From contig NZ_VBSN01000027.1 of the NCBI RefSeq assembly GCF_006149045.1, positions 969,643 through 1,033,642 of the forward strand: DNA of 64,000 nucleotides, in the 5' to 3' direction. Position 1 is the stretch's first letter, and every line of letters starts with the position of its first letter. The notes under the pieces were generated by a model. The model had not been told where the DNA came from, made no database searches, and worked only from the letters and a program-made list of their open reading frames with translations. The position numbers and the translations under genes are program-made. This DNA comes from Dyadobacter flavalbus. GTDB taxonomy: Bacteria > Bacteroidota > Bacteroidia > Cytophagales > Spirosomataceae. Below, one piece after another: positions 17,204 through 25,441 of the stretch.

Positions 17204-18163
17204 ATGAATCCAGCGCGTTTACTTTTAGTCATACCCTGTTACAATGAGGAAGCGATATTGTATATGACCTATGCTAAATTAAACACTTATTACAACAGCA
17301 TAAAGCAGCAGGGATTGATAGCCGGAGACAGCAGGATCTGTTTTGTAAACGACGGAAGCAGGGACAAAACCTGGAACATCATCGAAGAACTTTGCAGCCG
17401 CGACCCGGACGTTACCGGCGTTGCCTTGTCCAGAAATTTCGGGCATCAGAGTGCGATTATGGCGGGTTTGGAACAGCATATGGATCATTTTGACTGCTTT
17501 ATTACGATTGATGCAGACTTGCAGGACGACCTCAATGCCATTACGGGCATGATCGAAAAACACCGCGAAGGCGCAATGGTCGTGTATGGCGTAAGAAGTG
17601 ACAGAAGCTCGGATACTTGGTTTAAACGTTCCACAGCAGAAGGATTTTACGTGCTGATGCAGAAAATGGGCGTACCGGTTATTTTCAACCATGCCGATTT
17701 CAGGCTGATGGACAGGCGCGTGCTTCAGGAACTCGGGAATTTCAAGGAAATCAATCTGTTTCTGCGCGGGGTTGTTCCGCTGATTGGCTTCCGGAATGAA
17801 AAGGTATTTTACAACCGTCTGGAACGGCAGGCCGGAGAAACGAAATATCCGATCAGCAAAATGTTGCTTTTTGCATGGAACGGGATTACTTCTTTCTCCA
17901 CTTTTCCGATGCGACTCGTGCTTTACTTCGGCTTTTTCAACTTTTTGATTGCCATGGGAATTGTGGCTTACATCCTGTTTTCCTACTTGTTCGGTTACAC
18001 CGTTCCGGGCTGGACTTCAACGATGCTACCGCTTACATTTTTCAGCGGGTCCAATATGATGGCACTCGGGCTGATCGGGGAGTACATCGGGAAAATTTAC
18101 GAAGAGGTAAAAGGCCGTCCCCGTTATATTATTGAAAAAACAATCAATGAACAAATTTTATAA
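17204..18163 (+). CDS. GT2 glycosyltransferase, DPM1/GtrB-like
   Basis: 319 residues from the ATG at 17204. The N-terminal GT-A domain starts LLLVIPCYNEE and carries ICFVNDGSRD and the metal-binding DADLQDD (103-109). Two hydrophobic segments follow at about 235-300, the layout of GtrB-type enzymes that make undecaprenyl-phosphate sugars on the cytoplasmic face. The next gene, a DUF6056 polytopic protein, starts inside its last 17 bases, so the products are probably a pair. The sugar is unknown. The frame upstream to 17177 overlaps the predicted promoter and is excluded. Confidence 0.9.
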   Translation: MNPARLLLVIPCYNEEAILYMTYAKLNTYYNSIKQQGLIAGDSRICFVNDGSRDKTWNIIEELCSRDPDVTGVALSRNFGHQSAIMAGLEQHMDHFDCFITIDADLQDDLNAITGMIEKHREGAMVVYGVRSDRSSDTWFKRSTAEGFYVLMQKMGVPVIFNHADFRLMDRRVLQELGNFKEINLFLRGVVPLIGFRNEKVFYNRLERQAGETKYPISKMLLFAWNGITSFSTFPMRLVLYFGFFNFLIAMGIVAYILFSYLFGYTVPGWTSTMLPLTFFSGSNMMALGLIGEYIGKIYEEVKGRPRYIIEKTINEQIL

Positions 18164-19574
18164 AAAATACAGAATAGTCGGCAACTGGATCAATATTGCG
18201 CTGATGCTGAGTGTGCTGATTCCTTTGCTTGCGCTTTCCTTTTACAATCATCCTTCCCCGGCAGACGATTACTGCTACATTGATACCGTTTTCAAATTCG
18301 GCTGGCTGGAAGCCATGAATTATTATTACTCGGGCTGGACGGGCCGTTACTTCGGTATTTTTCTGAATCATTCCAATCCGCTGCTCTTTCACTGGATCAA
18401 TGGTTTCAAAATCCTTCCCGTTATTTTGCTGGCCGGACTGATCTATGCCTTGTACAGCCTCTTCCGGCACCTGACGCCTACCTTGTCACGCCTGGCGCAT
18501 CTGGGCTTTGCCGGTGTTGTTTTCTTTCTGTATGTTCTGAAAATGGGCAGTATCTCGGAGGCGTTTTACTGGATGGCAGCATTTGTAACTTACACCATCC
18601 CGAATATTTTTACCTTGCTCTGGACCGTACTCGCCTTGCGATGGTACCGGCAGGATACGCAGCCCGCCCGAACGATTGTCGGGATTTTAGCCGGATTCCT
18701 GATTTTTGCGGTGATCGGCAGCAGCGAAACCAACTTGCTCATTATGGTTTTGCTGATCGGCGGCTGGTGGTTTTACCGCCTGCTTTTTTACCGGAAAGTG
18801 GATGGTTTTATGGTTGCCATGCTATTGGTTACGGTCGTTTCGTGTTACTTTTATTTCAGTTCGCCGGGAAATCAGGCGCGTATCGGCGGCAATCCGTTGG
18901 GCGGGAACATTCCTTTTTCTGTTATTTCTTCGTTCAAAAAACTGGCTGCTTTAAGTTTTGACTGGCTGTTCCGCACGCCGCTCATTTTCTTTTCAACAGC
19001 ATGGCTTATTGTGCTTTCCCGGCTTTCAGAAGGAGCCAGGAACTATTTTTCGGTTCCGGTCTGGTATGCGGTGCTGCTGTTTATCGGCGTACTTTCCGCG
19101 CAACTTTTTCCTTCCTATTACGGCGTCGGGATTGAGCCTGCGCCCCGTGTAATCAACTGTGTTTACTTTTTCTTTCTGATCGGATGGTTTTATGTTATCG
19201 GCGTTATATACCATCATTTCAGGACAGCCAGTTCTTTCCAGTTCCAGTTTTCAGTATTAAGGTATGGAATCCTGATTGCGATTCTGGTTGCATCCGTTGC
19301 GTTGTCTTTTTTCCGCAGTACAAATGTGCGTCAGCTTTACAGCGATCTGCTGAACGGAACGGCTTCTGCTTTTGACAAGGAAATGTTTCAGCGGTACGCC
19401 ACTCTGAAAAACGCAGAAGAAGATGTTGTTTACCTTACGCCGCTAAAAGCCAAACCATTGTCTATTTTCTATGATGATGATGTAAAGGCCGATAAAAATC
19501 ACTGGTGGAACAAATGCATGGCAGGTTACTTCGGTAAAAAGGCCATTTATCTGAAAGAAGTTGAACGTGAATAA
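18147..19574 (+). CDS. DUF6056-like polytopic membrane protein, probable GT-C type transferase
   Basis: 475 residues with ten or more membrane segments. The first external loop after segment one holds D40-D41 (PADDYCYI), the position of the acidic catalytic motif in GT-C glycosyltransferases that use polyprenyl-phosphate sugars. The sequence resembles DUF6056, whose function is not proven. It overlaps the end of the GtrB-like gene by 17 bp and is overlapped by the next membrane protein gene by 8 bp, so the three are translated from one message. Transfer of a sugar onto a surface polymer or lipid is the working inference. Confidence 0.7.
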   Translation: MNKFYKKYRIVGNWINIALMLSVLIPLLALSFYNHPSPADDYCYIDTVFKFGWLEAMNYYYSGWTGRYFGIFLNHSNPLLFHWINGFKILPVILLAGLIYALYSLFRHLTPTLSRLAHLGFAGVVFFLYVLKMGSISEAFYWMAAFVTYTIPNIFTLLWTVLALRWYRQDTQPARTIVGILAGFLIFAVIGSSETNLLIMVLLIGGWWFYRLLFYRKVDGFMVAMLLVTVVSCYFYFSSPGNQARIGGNPLGGNIPFSVISSFKKLAALSFDWLFRTPLIFFSTAWLIVLSRLSEGARNYFSVPVWYAVLLFIGVLSAQLFPSYYGVGIEPAPRVINCVYFFFLIGWFYVIGVIYHHFRTASSFQFQFSVLRYGILIAILVASVALSFFRSTNVRQLYSDLLNGTASAFDKEMFQRYATLKNAEEDVVYLTPLKAKPLSIFYDDDVKADKNHWWNKCMAGYFGKKAIYLKEVERE

Positions 19575-21255
19575 AGAAAACAGGCTGCTTCCGGGCATTT
19601 TAATGATGTTACCTGTTTTGCTATGGGTTACCGTGCTGCTGTATTATTCCGTCAATGTGCCGTGGTTTGACGATTATGATCCTTTTCCGGATTTTCTTGA
19701 CAAATGGATTTCCGGCAGTTCTTTCTCCGGGCGCTTAAAGCTCTTGTTCCAGCCCAACAATGAGCACCGGATGGTGATCGGCAAAATGATTACGCTTGTT
19801 TATTACCGGCTGACCGGACATCTTGATTTCACATTTCTGCATATTGCCGGCGCTTGTTTTACATTAGGCACGCTGACTGTATTCTGGAATGCATTCCGAA
19901 ATAGCAGGCTGAAATGGTGGTTTTTCCTGCCGGTTCCTTTTTTGCTTTTCCAGCTTCAGTATCATCTCGTTTTTTTGTGGGCCATATGCAGTTTGCAGCA
20001 TCAGCCGGTGATTTTCTTTGTTTGTCTTTCCATGTTTTTGCTGGCCAAAAGGCAGTTTGCATGGGCAGTGCTGGCTGCATTGTGTGCTACTTACGCCATG
20101 AGCAACGGCATTTTCGTGTGGGTTTCAGGAGCCGCAGTTCTGATATTAAGATCGGATTACCGGAAACTGGCATTCTGGCTGGCAGCAGGTGCTGTTGCTG
20201 TCGGATTTTATTTTTACGGACTTTCCGCGCAGGGAAACGAGGCGAGCATTGATTTCTTTCTGAAAAATCCGCATTTGTCCGTACTTGGTTTTTTTGCTTT
20301 TCTGGGCGGGCTATTTGATCTTTTTCCGGAAAAAAGCATTGTTACGCGTTCTGTTTTGCCCGTTTTGGCCGGGTTTGTAACCATGGTCTGGATCGTAATC
20401 TGGCTTTTACGGCAGCTGAATCCGTTCTGGAAAAAAACATTTTCCCGGTCTGCAGAAAACACATTTCATCCACTGGGAAAAACAGCCGTCTTAAACAGCT
20501 TTTTACTCGGGATTCTGGTTTTTTTACTTGTCAATGCGTTGGTTATTGGATTGTTAAGGCCGCGTTTCGGTTTTTTTGTAATGATCGTCAGCAATTACAA
20601 AATGTATCCCGCCTTGTTTCTGATCGTTGCATATCTTTCCTTTATTACATCCGATACAGCCGGAAACATCCGGAAACGAGGGTTTCAGCTGGCCTTGGTG
20701 ATCAGTGTCCTGATCTGGGGCATTTCGGTTTATACTTATCTGCCCGGCATAGCCGAACGTCGCAAATATCTGATGATCAACGGTTATAATCAGGAGCACA
20801 ATGCATTTGGATTGGGCCATATTCCGTTTTCGCAAAGTGCGGCATATGTGGATTCACTGATGAAAAAAATGACGGCATCCCATGTTTACAATTATCCCGA
20901 TGAGCCGGAACGGATTGCAGAACAGATTTTATTACTGCAGAACAAAATGGGGCCGAGGAATATCTCAGTCTTTGTACGCGACAAAATCCTGTATGTGGAC
21001 GAGCCGGATTACAGAATTTCACTTGCCCGGAATGACGGACAATATGTATACCTGAAGAATGAAAAACACCTTTATTTTTTCAAATCGAATGCACATCTGT
21101 ATACCGGGCGCAATTTGTTCCGCCAGTATGATACAGGCTCAAACACGACAATCCCGTTCAGTTTTATAGAGCAAGGTACTTATGATCTGGGCATCATCCG
21201 TTTCAGCAATGAAAAGGCCGGAGGCGGCCTTCTTAGAAAAATTACAATCCCTTGA
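19567..21255 (+). CDS. Large polytopic membrane protein, possible GT-C glycosyltransferase
   Basis: About 562 residues, with ten or more membrane segments to about residue 400 and a soluble C-terminal domain of 160 residues. I do not recognise the family by name. After the first segment is WFDDYDPF (D35, D36, D38), the acidic first-loop motif of GT-C transferases. No ATG is available at the junction: GTG at 19567 overlaps the preceding stop by 8 bp and is chosen; a TTG at 19561 and an ATG at 19603 are alternatives, the latter inside the first membrane segment. Its motif and position make it a second candidate acceptor-side transferase. Confidence 0.65.
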   Translation: MNKENRLLPGILMMLPVLLWVTVLLYYSVNVPWFDDYDPFPDFLDKWISGSSFSGRLKLLFQPNNEHRMVIGKMITLVYYRLTGHLDFTFLHIAGACFTLGTLTVFWNAFRNSRLKWWFFLPVPFLLFQLQYHLVFLWAICSLQHQPVIFFVCLSMFLLAKRQFAWAVLAALCATYAMSNGIFVWVSGAAVLILRSDYRKLAFWLAAGAVAVGFYFYGLSAQGNEASIDFFLKNPHLSVLGFFAFLGGLFDLFPEKSIVTRSVLPVLAGFVTMVWIVIWLLRQLNPFWKKTFSRSAENTFHPLGKTAVLNSFLLGILVFLLVNALVIGLLRPRFGFFVMIVSNYKMYPALFLIVAYLSFITSDTAGNIRKRGFQLALVISVLIWGISVYTYLPGIAERRKYLMINGYNQEHNAFGLGHIPFSQSAAYVDSLMKKMTASHVYNYPDEPERIAEQILLLQNKMGPRNISVFVRDKILYVDEPDYRISLARNDGQYVYLKNEKHLYFFKSNAHLYTGRNLFRQYDTGSNTTIPFSFIEQGTYDLGIIRFSNEKAGGGLLRKITIP

Positions 21256-21288
21256 ATAAATGAATGCCCTTTAATATACCGAATGGTG

Positions 21289-21296
21289 TATTTTTG
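21289..21296 (+). promoter_or_regulatory. -7 promoter element upstream of second GT2
   Basis: TATTTTTG matches TAnnTTTG, 32 bp before the TTG start at 21328, in a 72-bp gap. It suggests the second half of the glycan cluster has its own promoter. Confidence 0.45.
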
Positions 21297-21327
21297 CCAT
21301 TGGTAAAACTTCAAAAAATCAGGAATA

Positions 21328-22272
21328 TTGAAAAACCCTCAGATATCTATTGTCGCCCCGCTTTATAATGAGTCCGAATCTTTTCCGCTGCTTGTTCAGC
21401 GTATAAACGCATTAATGGACTCCAGTCCGCTGGCAATAGAAGTCGTCTTGATCGATGATGGGAGCAAAGACGATACTGCATTGCGGATACGTCAGCTCGC
21501 GCTTACCGACGAACGGTATCACGGCGTATTTTTATCCAGAAACCACGGCCACCAGCTTGCGCTGACCGCCGGGATTTCTGCGGCGCGCGGAACGGAAGCA
21601 TTGTTTGTCATTGATGGCGACCTGCAGGACCCGCCGGAACTGCTGCCGGAATTTTACAAGCTCCTGAAAGAAGGAAACGACGTGGTGTATGCAGTCCGGA
21701 AAAAGCGCAAGGAAGGATTCGTGAAACGTACGGGTTACCATTTGTTTTACAGACTTTTACGCTCTATTTCGTATGTTGAGATTCCGTTGGACAGCGGCGA
21801 CTTTGCGCTTATAAGCCGGCGCGTTGTGGACGTGCTCAACAAAATGCCGGAAGAAAGCCGTTACCTGCGCGGCATGCGTTCATGGATCGGGTTCAAGCAG
21901 ATCGGCTTTGAATATGAAAGAGATGCAAGAGCAGCCGGCGAGTCCAAATATTCGTTCAAACAGCTTTTCGGGCTTGCTTACAACGGTATTTTCAATTTCA
22001 GCGAATTTCCGGTCAAATTCATGAGCCGGATGGGTGTCATGGCCATCCTGATTTCGCTTGTCTATTTTTTGACTGTTGTCATCAAAAAAATGTTTTTCAC
22101 ACACGTAATTGAAGGTTTTACTTCCCTGCTTTTTGTGATCATTCTGTTCAGCGGCGTACAGTTGCTGGCGCTCGGCATCATTGGAGAATATGTCCTGCGG
22201 ATATTTTTTCAATCCAAAAACCGCCCTTTGTTCATCATAAAAGAGGAGATAGTTAACCGCGAGTATATCTGA
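21328..22272 (+). CDS. GT2 glycosyltransferase, DPM1/GtrB-like (second copy)
   Basis: 314 residues. The GT-A domain begins ISIVAPLYNESE and has VLIDDGSKDD and D96-G-D-LQDPPE as the metal site; two membrane segments follow near 235-300. It is related to the GtrB-like enzyme at 17204 but clearly diverged, so it is not a recent duplicate. The start is TTG: no ATG is available in the right frame, and AGGA lies five bases before the TTG, an unusual visible ribosome site in this window. It lies 4 bp before the MBOAT gene, and would supply a polyprenyl-phosphate sugar for the same pathway. Confidence 0.88.
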   Translation: MKNPQISIVAPLYNESESFPLLVQRINALMDSSPLAIEVVLIDDGSKDDTALRIRQLALTDERYHGVFLSRNHGHQLALTAGISAARGTEALFVIDGDLQDPPELLPEFYKLLKEGNDVVYAVRKKRKEGFVKRTGYHLFYRLLRSISYVEIPLDSGDFALISRRVVDVLNKMPEESRYLRGMRSWIGFKQIGFEYERDARAAGESKYSFKQLFGLAYNGIFNFSEFPVKFMSRMGVMAILISLVYFLTVVIKKMFFTHVIEGFTSLLFVIILFSGVQLLALGIIGEYVLRIFFQSKNRPLFIIKEEIVNREYI

Positions 22273-22276
22273 TCAC

Positions 22277-23746
22277 ATGCTGTTTAACTCTGTTCAATTT
22301 GTAATTTTCTTTATAGTCGTTACGCTGGCTTATTTTAGCTTGTCGTGGCGCGGGCGGTGGATGCTTTTGCTGGCAACCAGCTGCTATTTTTACATGGTTT
22401 TCAAGCCGGTATTTATCCTTATACTATTTGGAACCATTCTTATCGATTATTACGCAGGCATCTGTATTGAGAAGTCGCCGGATCAGAAACAGAAGAAACT
22501 GCTGCTCATCATCAGTCTGATTTCCAACATCGGCATTCTGGCTTTTTTCAAATATTACGATTTTTTACAGGATTCTGTTAATCAGCTTCTGAATACCGTT
22601 CATATTCGCCCGCTCGTTCCGCCGCTTACAAGACTGATTCCCGGAACGGTTTCGGAATGGATGGTGAGCGGGAACGGCCGTATTTTGCTGCCGATTGGCT
22701 TGTCTTTTCATACTTTTCAGGCCATGAGCTACACGATTGAAGTATTCCGGGGCAATCAGCCGGCGGAAAGGCATTTTGGCATTTATGCATTGTACGTCAT
22801 GTTTTATCCGCAGCTTGTGGCCGGACCCATTGAAAGGCCGCAGAATATGCTGTTTCAATATCATTCCTATTTCAAATATGATTTTGAACAGGTCAAGCAA
22901 GGTCTGATGCAAATGGCTTTCGGCATGTTCAAGAAAATTGTGATTGCCGACCGGCTGGCCGAAGTAGTGGATTATGCGTATAATGACGTCAATGCGCATA
23001 ACGGCCTTACTTTGCTGGTGGCAACCGTATTTTTTGCATTCCAGATTTACTGCGACTTTTCGGGTTACTCGGATATCGCCATTGGCGCGGCACGGGTAAT
23101 GGGATTTACGTTAATGGATAATTTCAGGACGCCGTACGAATCGAAATCCATTTCCGAATTCTGGGGAAGATGGCACATTTCGCTTTCATCGTGGTTCCGG
23201 GATTATCTGTACATTCCGCTGGGCGGGAACCGCAAAGGCGAATACCGGAAATACATGAATCAGTTTATCGTATTTCTGGTCAGCGGATTATGGCACGGCG
23301 CAAGCTGGAATTATGTAATCTGGGGCGGTCTGCACGGCACATATCAGGTTTCTGCTTCGCTGCGGGACAAATGGCTGAAAAAAGCCGGAATAAAGATTCC
23401 GGAAAATGGTTTTACCCGAATACTGGGAATTGCTTTCACTTTTATTCTGGTAACGCTGGCATGGGTATTTTTCAGAAATAAGGAAGCGCCGGTAAAAAGA
23501 TCATTTACAATCCTGGGCAAAATAGCCAACCTGTCGTGGACAGAAACGCTGCATACGCCGTTTAACCAGACTGAAATGGGATTTTGTGTGTTCCTGATTA
23601 TTTTTCTGCTCGTCAAGGAACATTATTATGAAAAAATCCCGACTTCCAACACGACGGTTTTTTTCTTTCTTTTTCCCTTAATTGCCTTTCTCACCTATTT
23701 TCTGGGCGTGGTCACGGAAAACCAGTTTATCTACTTTCAATTCTGA
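22277..23746 (+). CDS. MBOAT family O-acyltransferase (AlgI-like)
   Basis: 489 residues with about ten membrane segments and the MBOAT core: FCDFSGYSDIAIG-like text near 255, FWGRWHISLSSWFRDYLYIPLGG, and the catalytic histidine in SGLWHGASWNYVIWGGLHG. This matches AlgI and related proteins that pass acyl groups through the inner membrane to a periplasmic glycan O-acetylation partner. No AlgJ/SGNH partner gene is next to it. As the last gene of the glycan cluster it probably decorates the glycan assembled by the neighbouring transferases. Confidence 0.92.
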   Translation: MLFNSVQFVIFFIVVTLAYFSLSWRGRWMLLLATSCYFYMVFKPVFILILFGTILIDYYAGICIEKSPDQKQKKLLLIISLISNIGILAFFKYYDFLQDSVNQLLNTVHIRPLVPPLTRLIPGTVSEWMVSGNGRILLPIGLSFHTFQAMSYTIEVFRGNQPAERHFGIYALYVMFYPQLVAGPIERPQNMLFQYHSYFKYDFEQVKQGLMQMAFGMFKKIVIADRLAEVVDYAYNDVNAHNGLTLLVATVFFAFQIYCDFSGYSDIAIGAARVMGFTLMDNFRTPYESKSISEFWGRWHISLSSWFRDYLYIPLGGNRKGEYRKYMNQFIVFLVSGLWHGASWNYVIWGGLHGTYQVSASLRDKWLKKAGIKIPENGFTRILGIAFTFILVTLAWVFFRNKEAPVKRSFTILGKIANLSWTETLHTPFNQTEMGFCVFLIIFLLVKEHYYEKIPTSNTTVFFFLFPLIAFLTYFLGVVTENQFIYFQF

Positions 23747-23845
23747 AAAGGTTGAAGAAGGCATAAACATTTGCCGACTAATATTTGTTTGCCTTTTTAC
23801 AAAGGCCAATTTTACCGTTTAATTCAAGAAAAAGTATTCAATAAA

Positions 23846-24226
23846 ATGTACGAAGTAACATCTGACAACCGATTAAAAAGTCTTATCGTCGTGGGCGACA
23901 GGGTTCTGATCAGGCCGAAAAGCCCGAACGACCGGACAAACAGCGGATTATTCCTGCCTCCGACCGTTACCGAGAGAGAACAGGTGCAAAGCGGATACGT
24001 CATTAAAGTCGGGCCGGGCTATCCGATTCCCGTGGCTGCCGAAGACGAGCCGTGGAAGGAAACCGAAGAAAAAGTGAAATACATGCCATTACAGTCCAAA
24101 GAAGGCGACGTGGCGATTTACCTGCAGCGCAATGCAATCGATCTGGAATACGACGGTCAGAAATATGTGATTGTGCCGCAGTCCTCGATTCTGATGCTGG
24201 AACGTTCGGAAGATCTGTTTGACTGA
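23846..24226 (+). CDS. GroES-like co-chaperonin family protein
   Basis: 126 residues from the ATG at 23846; the open frame reaches back to 23771 but the extra residues lack similarity. SLIVVGDRVLIRP, SGLFLPP, VIKVGPG and the closing YVIVPQSSILML match the Cpn10 fold. It is about 30 residues longer than normal GroES because of an insertion around PVAAEDEPWKETEEKV, and no groEL follows. It may be a divergent paralogue rather than the main co-chaperonin. A role in folding is inferred from the fold only. Confidence 0.75.
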   Translation: MYEVTSDNRLKSLIVVGDRVLIRPKSPNDRTNSGLFLPPTVTEREQVQSGYVIKVGPGYPIPVAAEDEPWKETEEKVKYMPLQSKEGDVAIYLQRNAIDLEYDGQKYVIVPQSSILMLERSEDLFD

Positions 24227-24303
24227 GCATAAATTTTGTAAGTTAAAAGCTGATTGATTTTCCTGGATATTCAAATACCGGAAATCATAAAAATCCAAAC
24301 CTG

Positions 24304-24311
24304 TAAACTTG
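24304..24311 (+). promoter_or_regulatory. Possible -7 element of the aldo/keto reductase gene
   Basis: TAAACTTG differs from TAnnTTTG at one base and ends only 7 bases before the ATG at 24319, implying a very short or absent 5' leader. Confidence 0.4.
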
Positions 24312-24318
24312 CACTTTC

Positions 24319-25341
24319 ATGAAATACAAATTTTTGAGTAACACCGGCGTGCTCGTTTCCGAGCTTTGTTTCGGAACCATGACGTTCGGAGGAGAAGGAT
24401 ACTGGGAAGCCATCGGCCGATTGCAGCAGGAAGAATCAAGTGCACTGGTGAAAACGGCTCTGGACAGCGGAATCAATTTTTTCGATACAGCCAATGTCTA
24501 TTCTTACGGAAAGTCGGAAACAATTCTCGGACAGGCACTAAAAGATCTGGGTATCAAGCGGAGTGATGTCGTCATTGCCACAAAAGCAAGAGGACGCATG
24601 GCACCCGGTCCGAACAATATCGGTTTGTCGCGGCTGCATATCATGGATTCTGTCAATGAAAGCCTTTCACGTTTGGGTACGGATCACATTGATTTGTTTT
24701 ATGTTCACGGCGTGGATGCTGAAACGGCGCTGGAAGAAACCATGCGCGGACTGGAAGATGTGGTGCGTTCCGGAAAAGTAAGGTATCTCGGCGTGAGTAA
24801 CCATGCTGCATGGCAGATTATGAAAGCCAACGGCATTGCGGACAAAAACGGATGGACACGCTTTGTGGCTTGTCAGCATTATTATACGATTGCAGGCCGT
24901 GACTTGGAACGCGAACTGATTCCCATGATGCAGGACCAGAACCTTGCACTGATGCCGTGGAGTCCGCTTGCCGGCGGATTCCTTTCCGGAAAATACAGCC
25001 GTGACACGGAATCTTCTGGCGAGAACCGCCGCGATAATTTCGATTTTCCGCCGATTGACAAGGAAAAAGCGTATGATATTATCGATGTAATCCGCCCGAT
25101 TGCCGAGGCGCATGGCGTTTCCGTTGCACAAATTGCCTTATCCTGGCTCTTGCATCAGAAAAGCGTCACAAGCGTCATTATCGGAGCGAAAAAACCGGAT
25201 CAGCTCAAAGAAAACATTGCTGCAACTTCCGTCGCGCTGACCGAAGACGATCTTGCGAAATTAAACGAGATCAGCGCATTGAAAACCGAATATCCGCAAT
25301 GGATGTTTGAACGCCAGGGAAGAGACCGGGTTCCGGAATAA
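24319..25341 (+). CDS. Aldo/keto reductase
   Basis: 340 residues, an NADPH-dependent (beta/alpha)8 oxidoreductase. FFDTANVYSYGKSE carries the catalytic Asp and Tyr, KARGRM the lysine region, and YVHGVD the active-site histidine position; VIIGAKKPDQLKEN near the C-terminus is the cofactor-binding loop. It resembles the YajO/Tas-like branch that reduces aldehydes. No operon partner is obvious: it has its own short promoter and is followed by a perfect terminator hairpin. Confidence 0.92.
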   Translation: MKYKFLSNTGVLVSELCFGTMTFGGEGYWEAIGRLQQEESSALVKTALDSGINFFDTANVYSYGKSETILGQALKDLGIKRSDVVIATKARGRMAPGPNNIGLSRLHIMDSVNESLSRLGTDHIDLFYVHGVDAETALEETMRGLEDVVRSGKVRYLGVSNHAAWQIMKANGIADKNGWTRFVACQHYYTIAGRDLERELIPMMQDQNLALMPWSPLAGGFLSGKYSRDTESSGENRRDNFDFPPIDKEKAYDIIDVIRPIAEAHGVSVAQIALSWLLHQKSVTSVIIGAKKPDQLKENIAATSVALTEDDLAKLNEISALKTEYPQWMFERQGRDRVPE

Positions 25342-25362
25342 GAATATTCAACCAGTTTGATC

Positions 25363-25396
25363 AGAATGCACTATTTCGGAATAGTGCATTCTTTTT
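25363..25396 (+). terminator. Intrinsic terminator after the aldo/keto reductase
   Basis: A perfect 13-bp stem, AGAATGCACTATT (25363-25375) and AATAGTGCATTCT (25380-25392), with a TCGG tetraloop, is followed by a T run. Confidence 0.9.
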
Positions 25397-25430
25397 ATCC
25401 GGACTTCTGTCTCGGTCTGTTAATGTAGCG

Positions 25431-25438
25431 TATCTTTG
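25431..25438 (+). promoter_or_regulatory. -7 promoter element of the helicase gene
   Basis: TATCTTTG is an exact TAnnTTTG match ending three bases before the ATG at 25442, so transcription should begin at or next to the start codon. Confidence 0.55.
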
Positions 25439-25441
25439 GAT

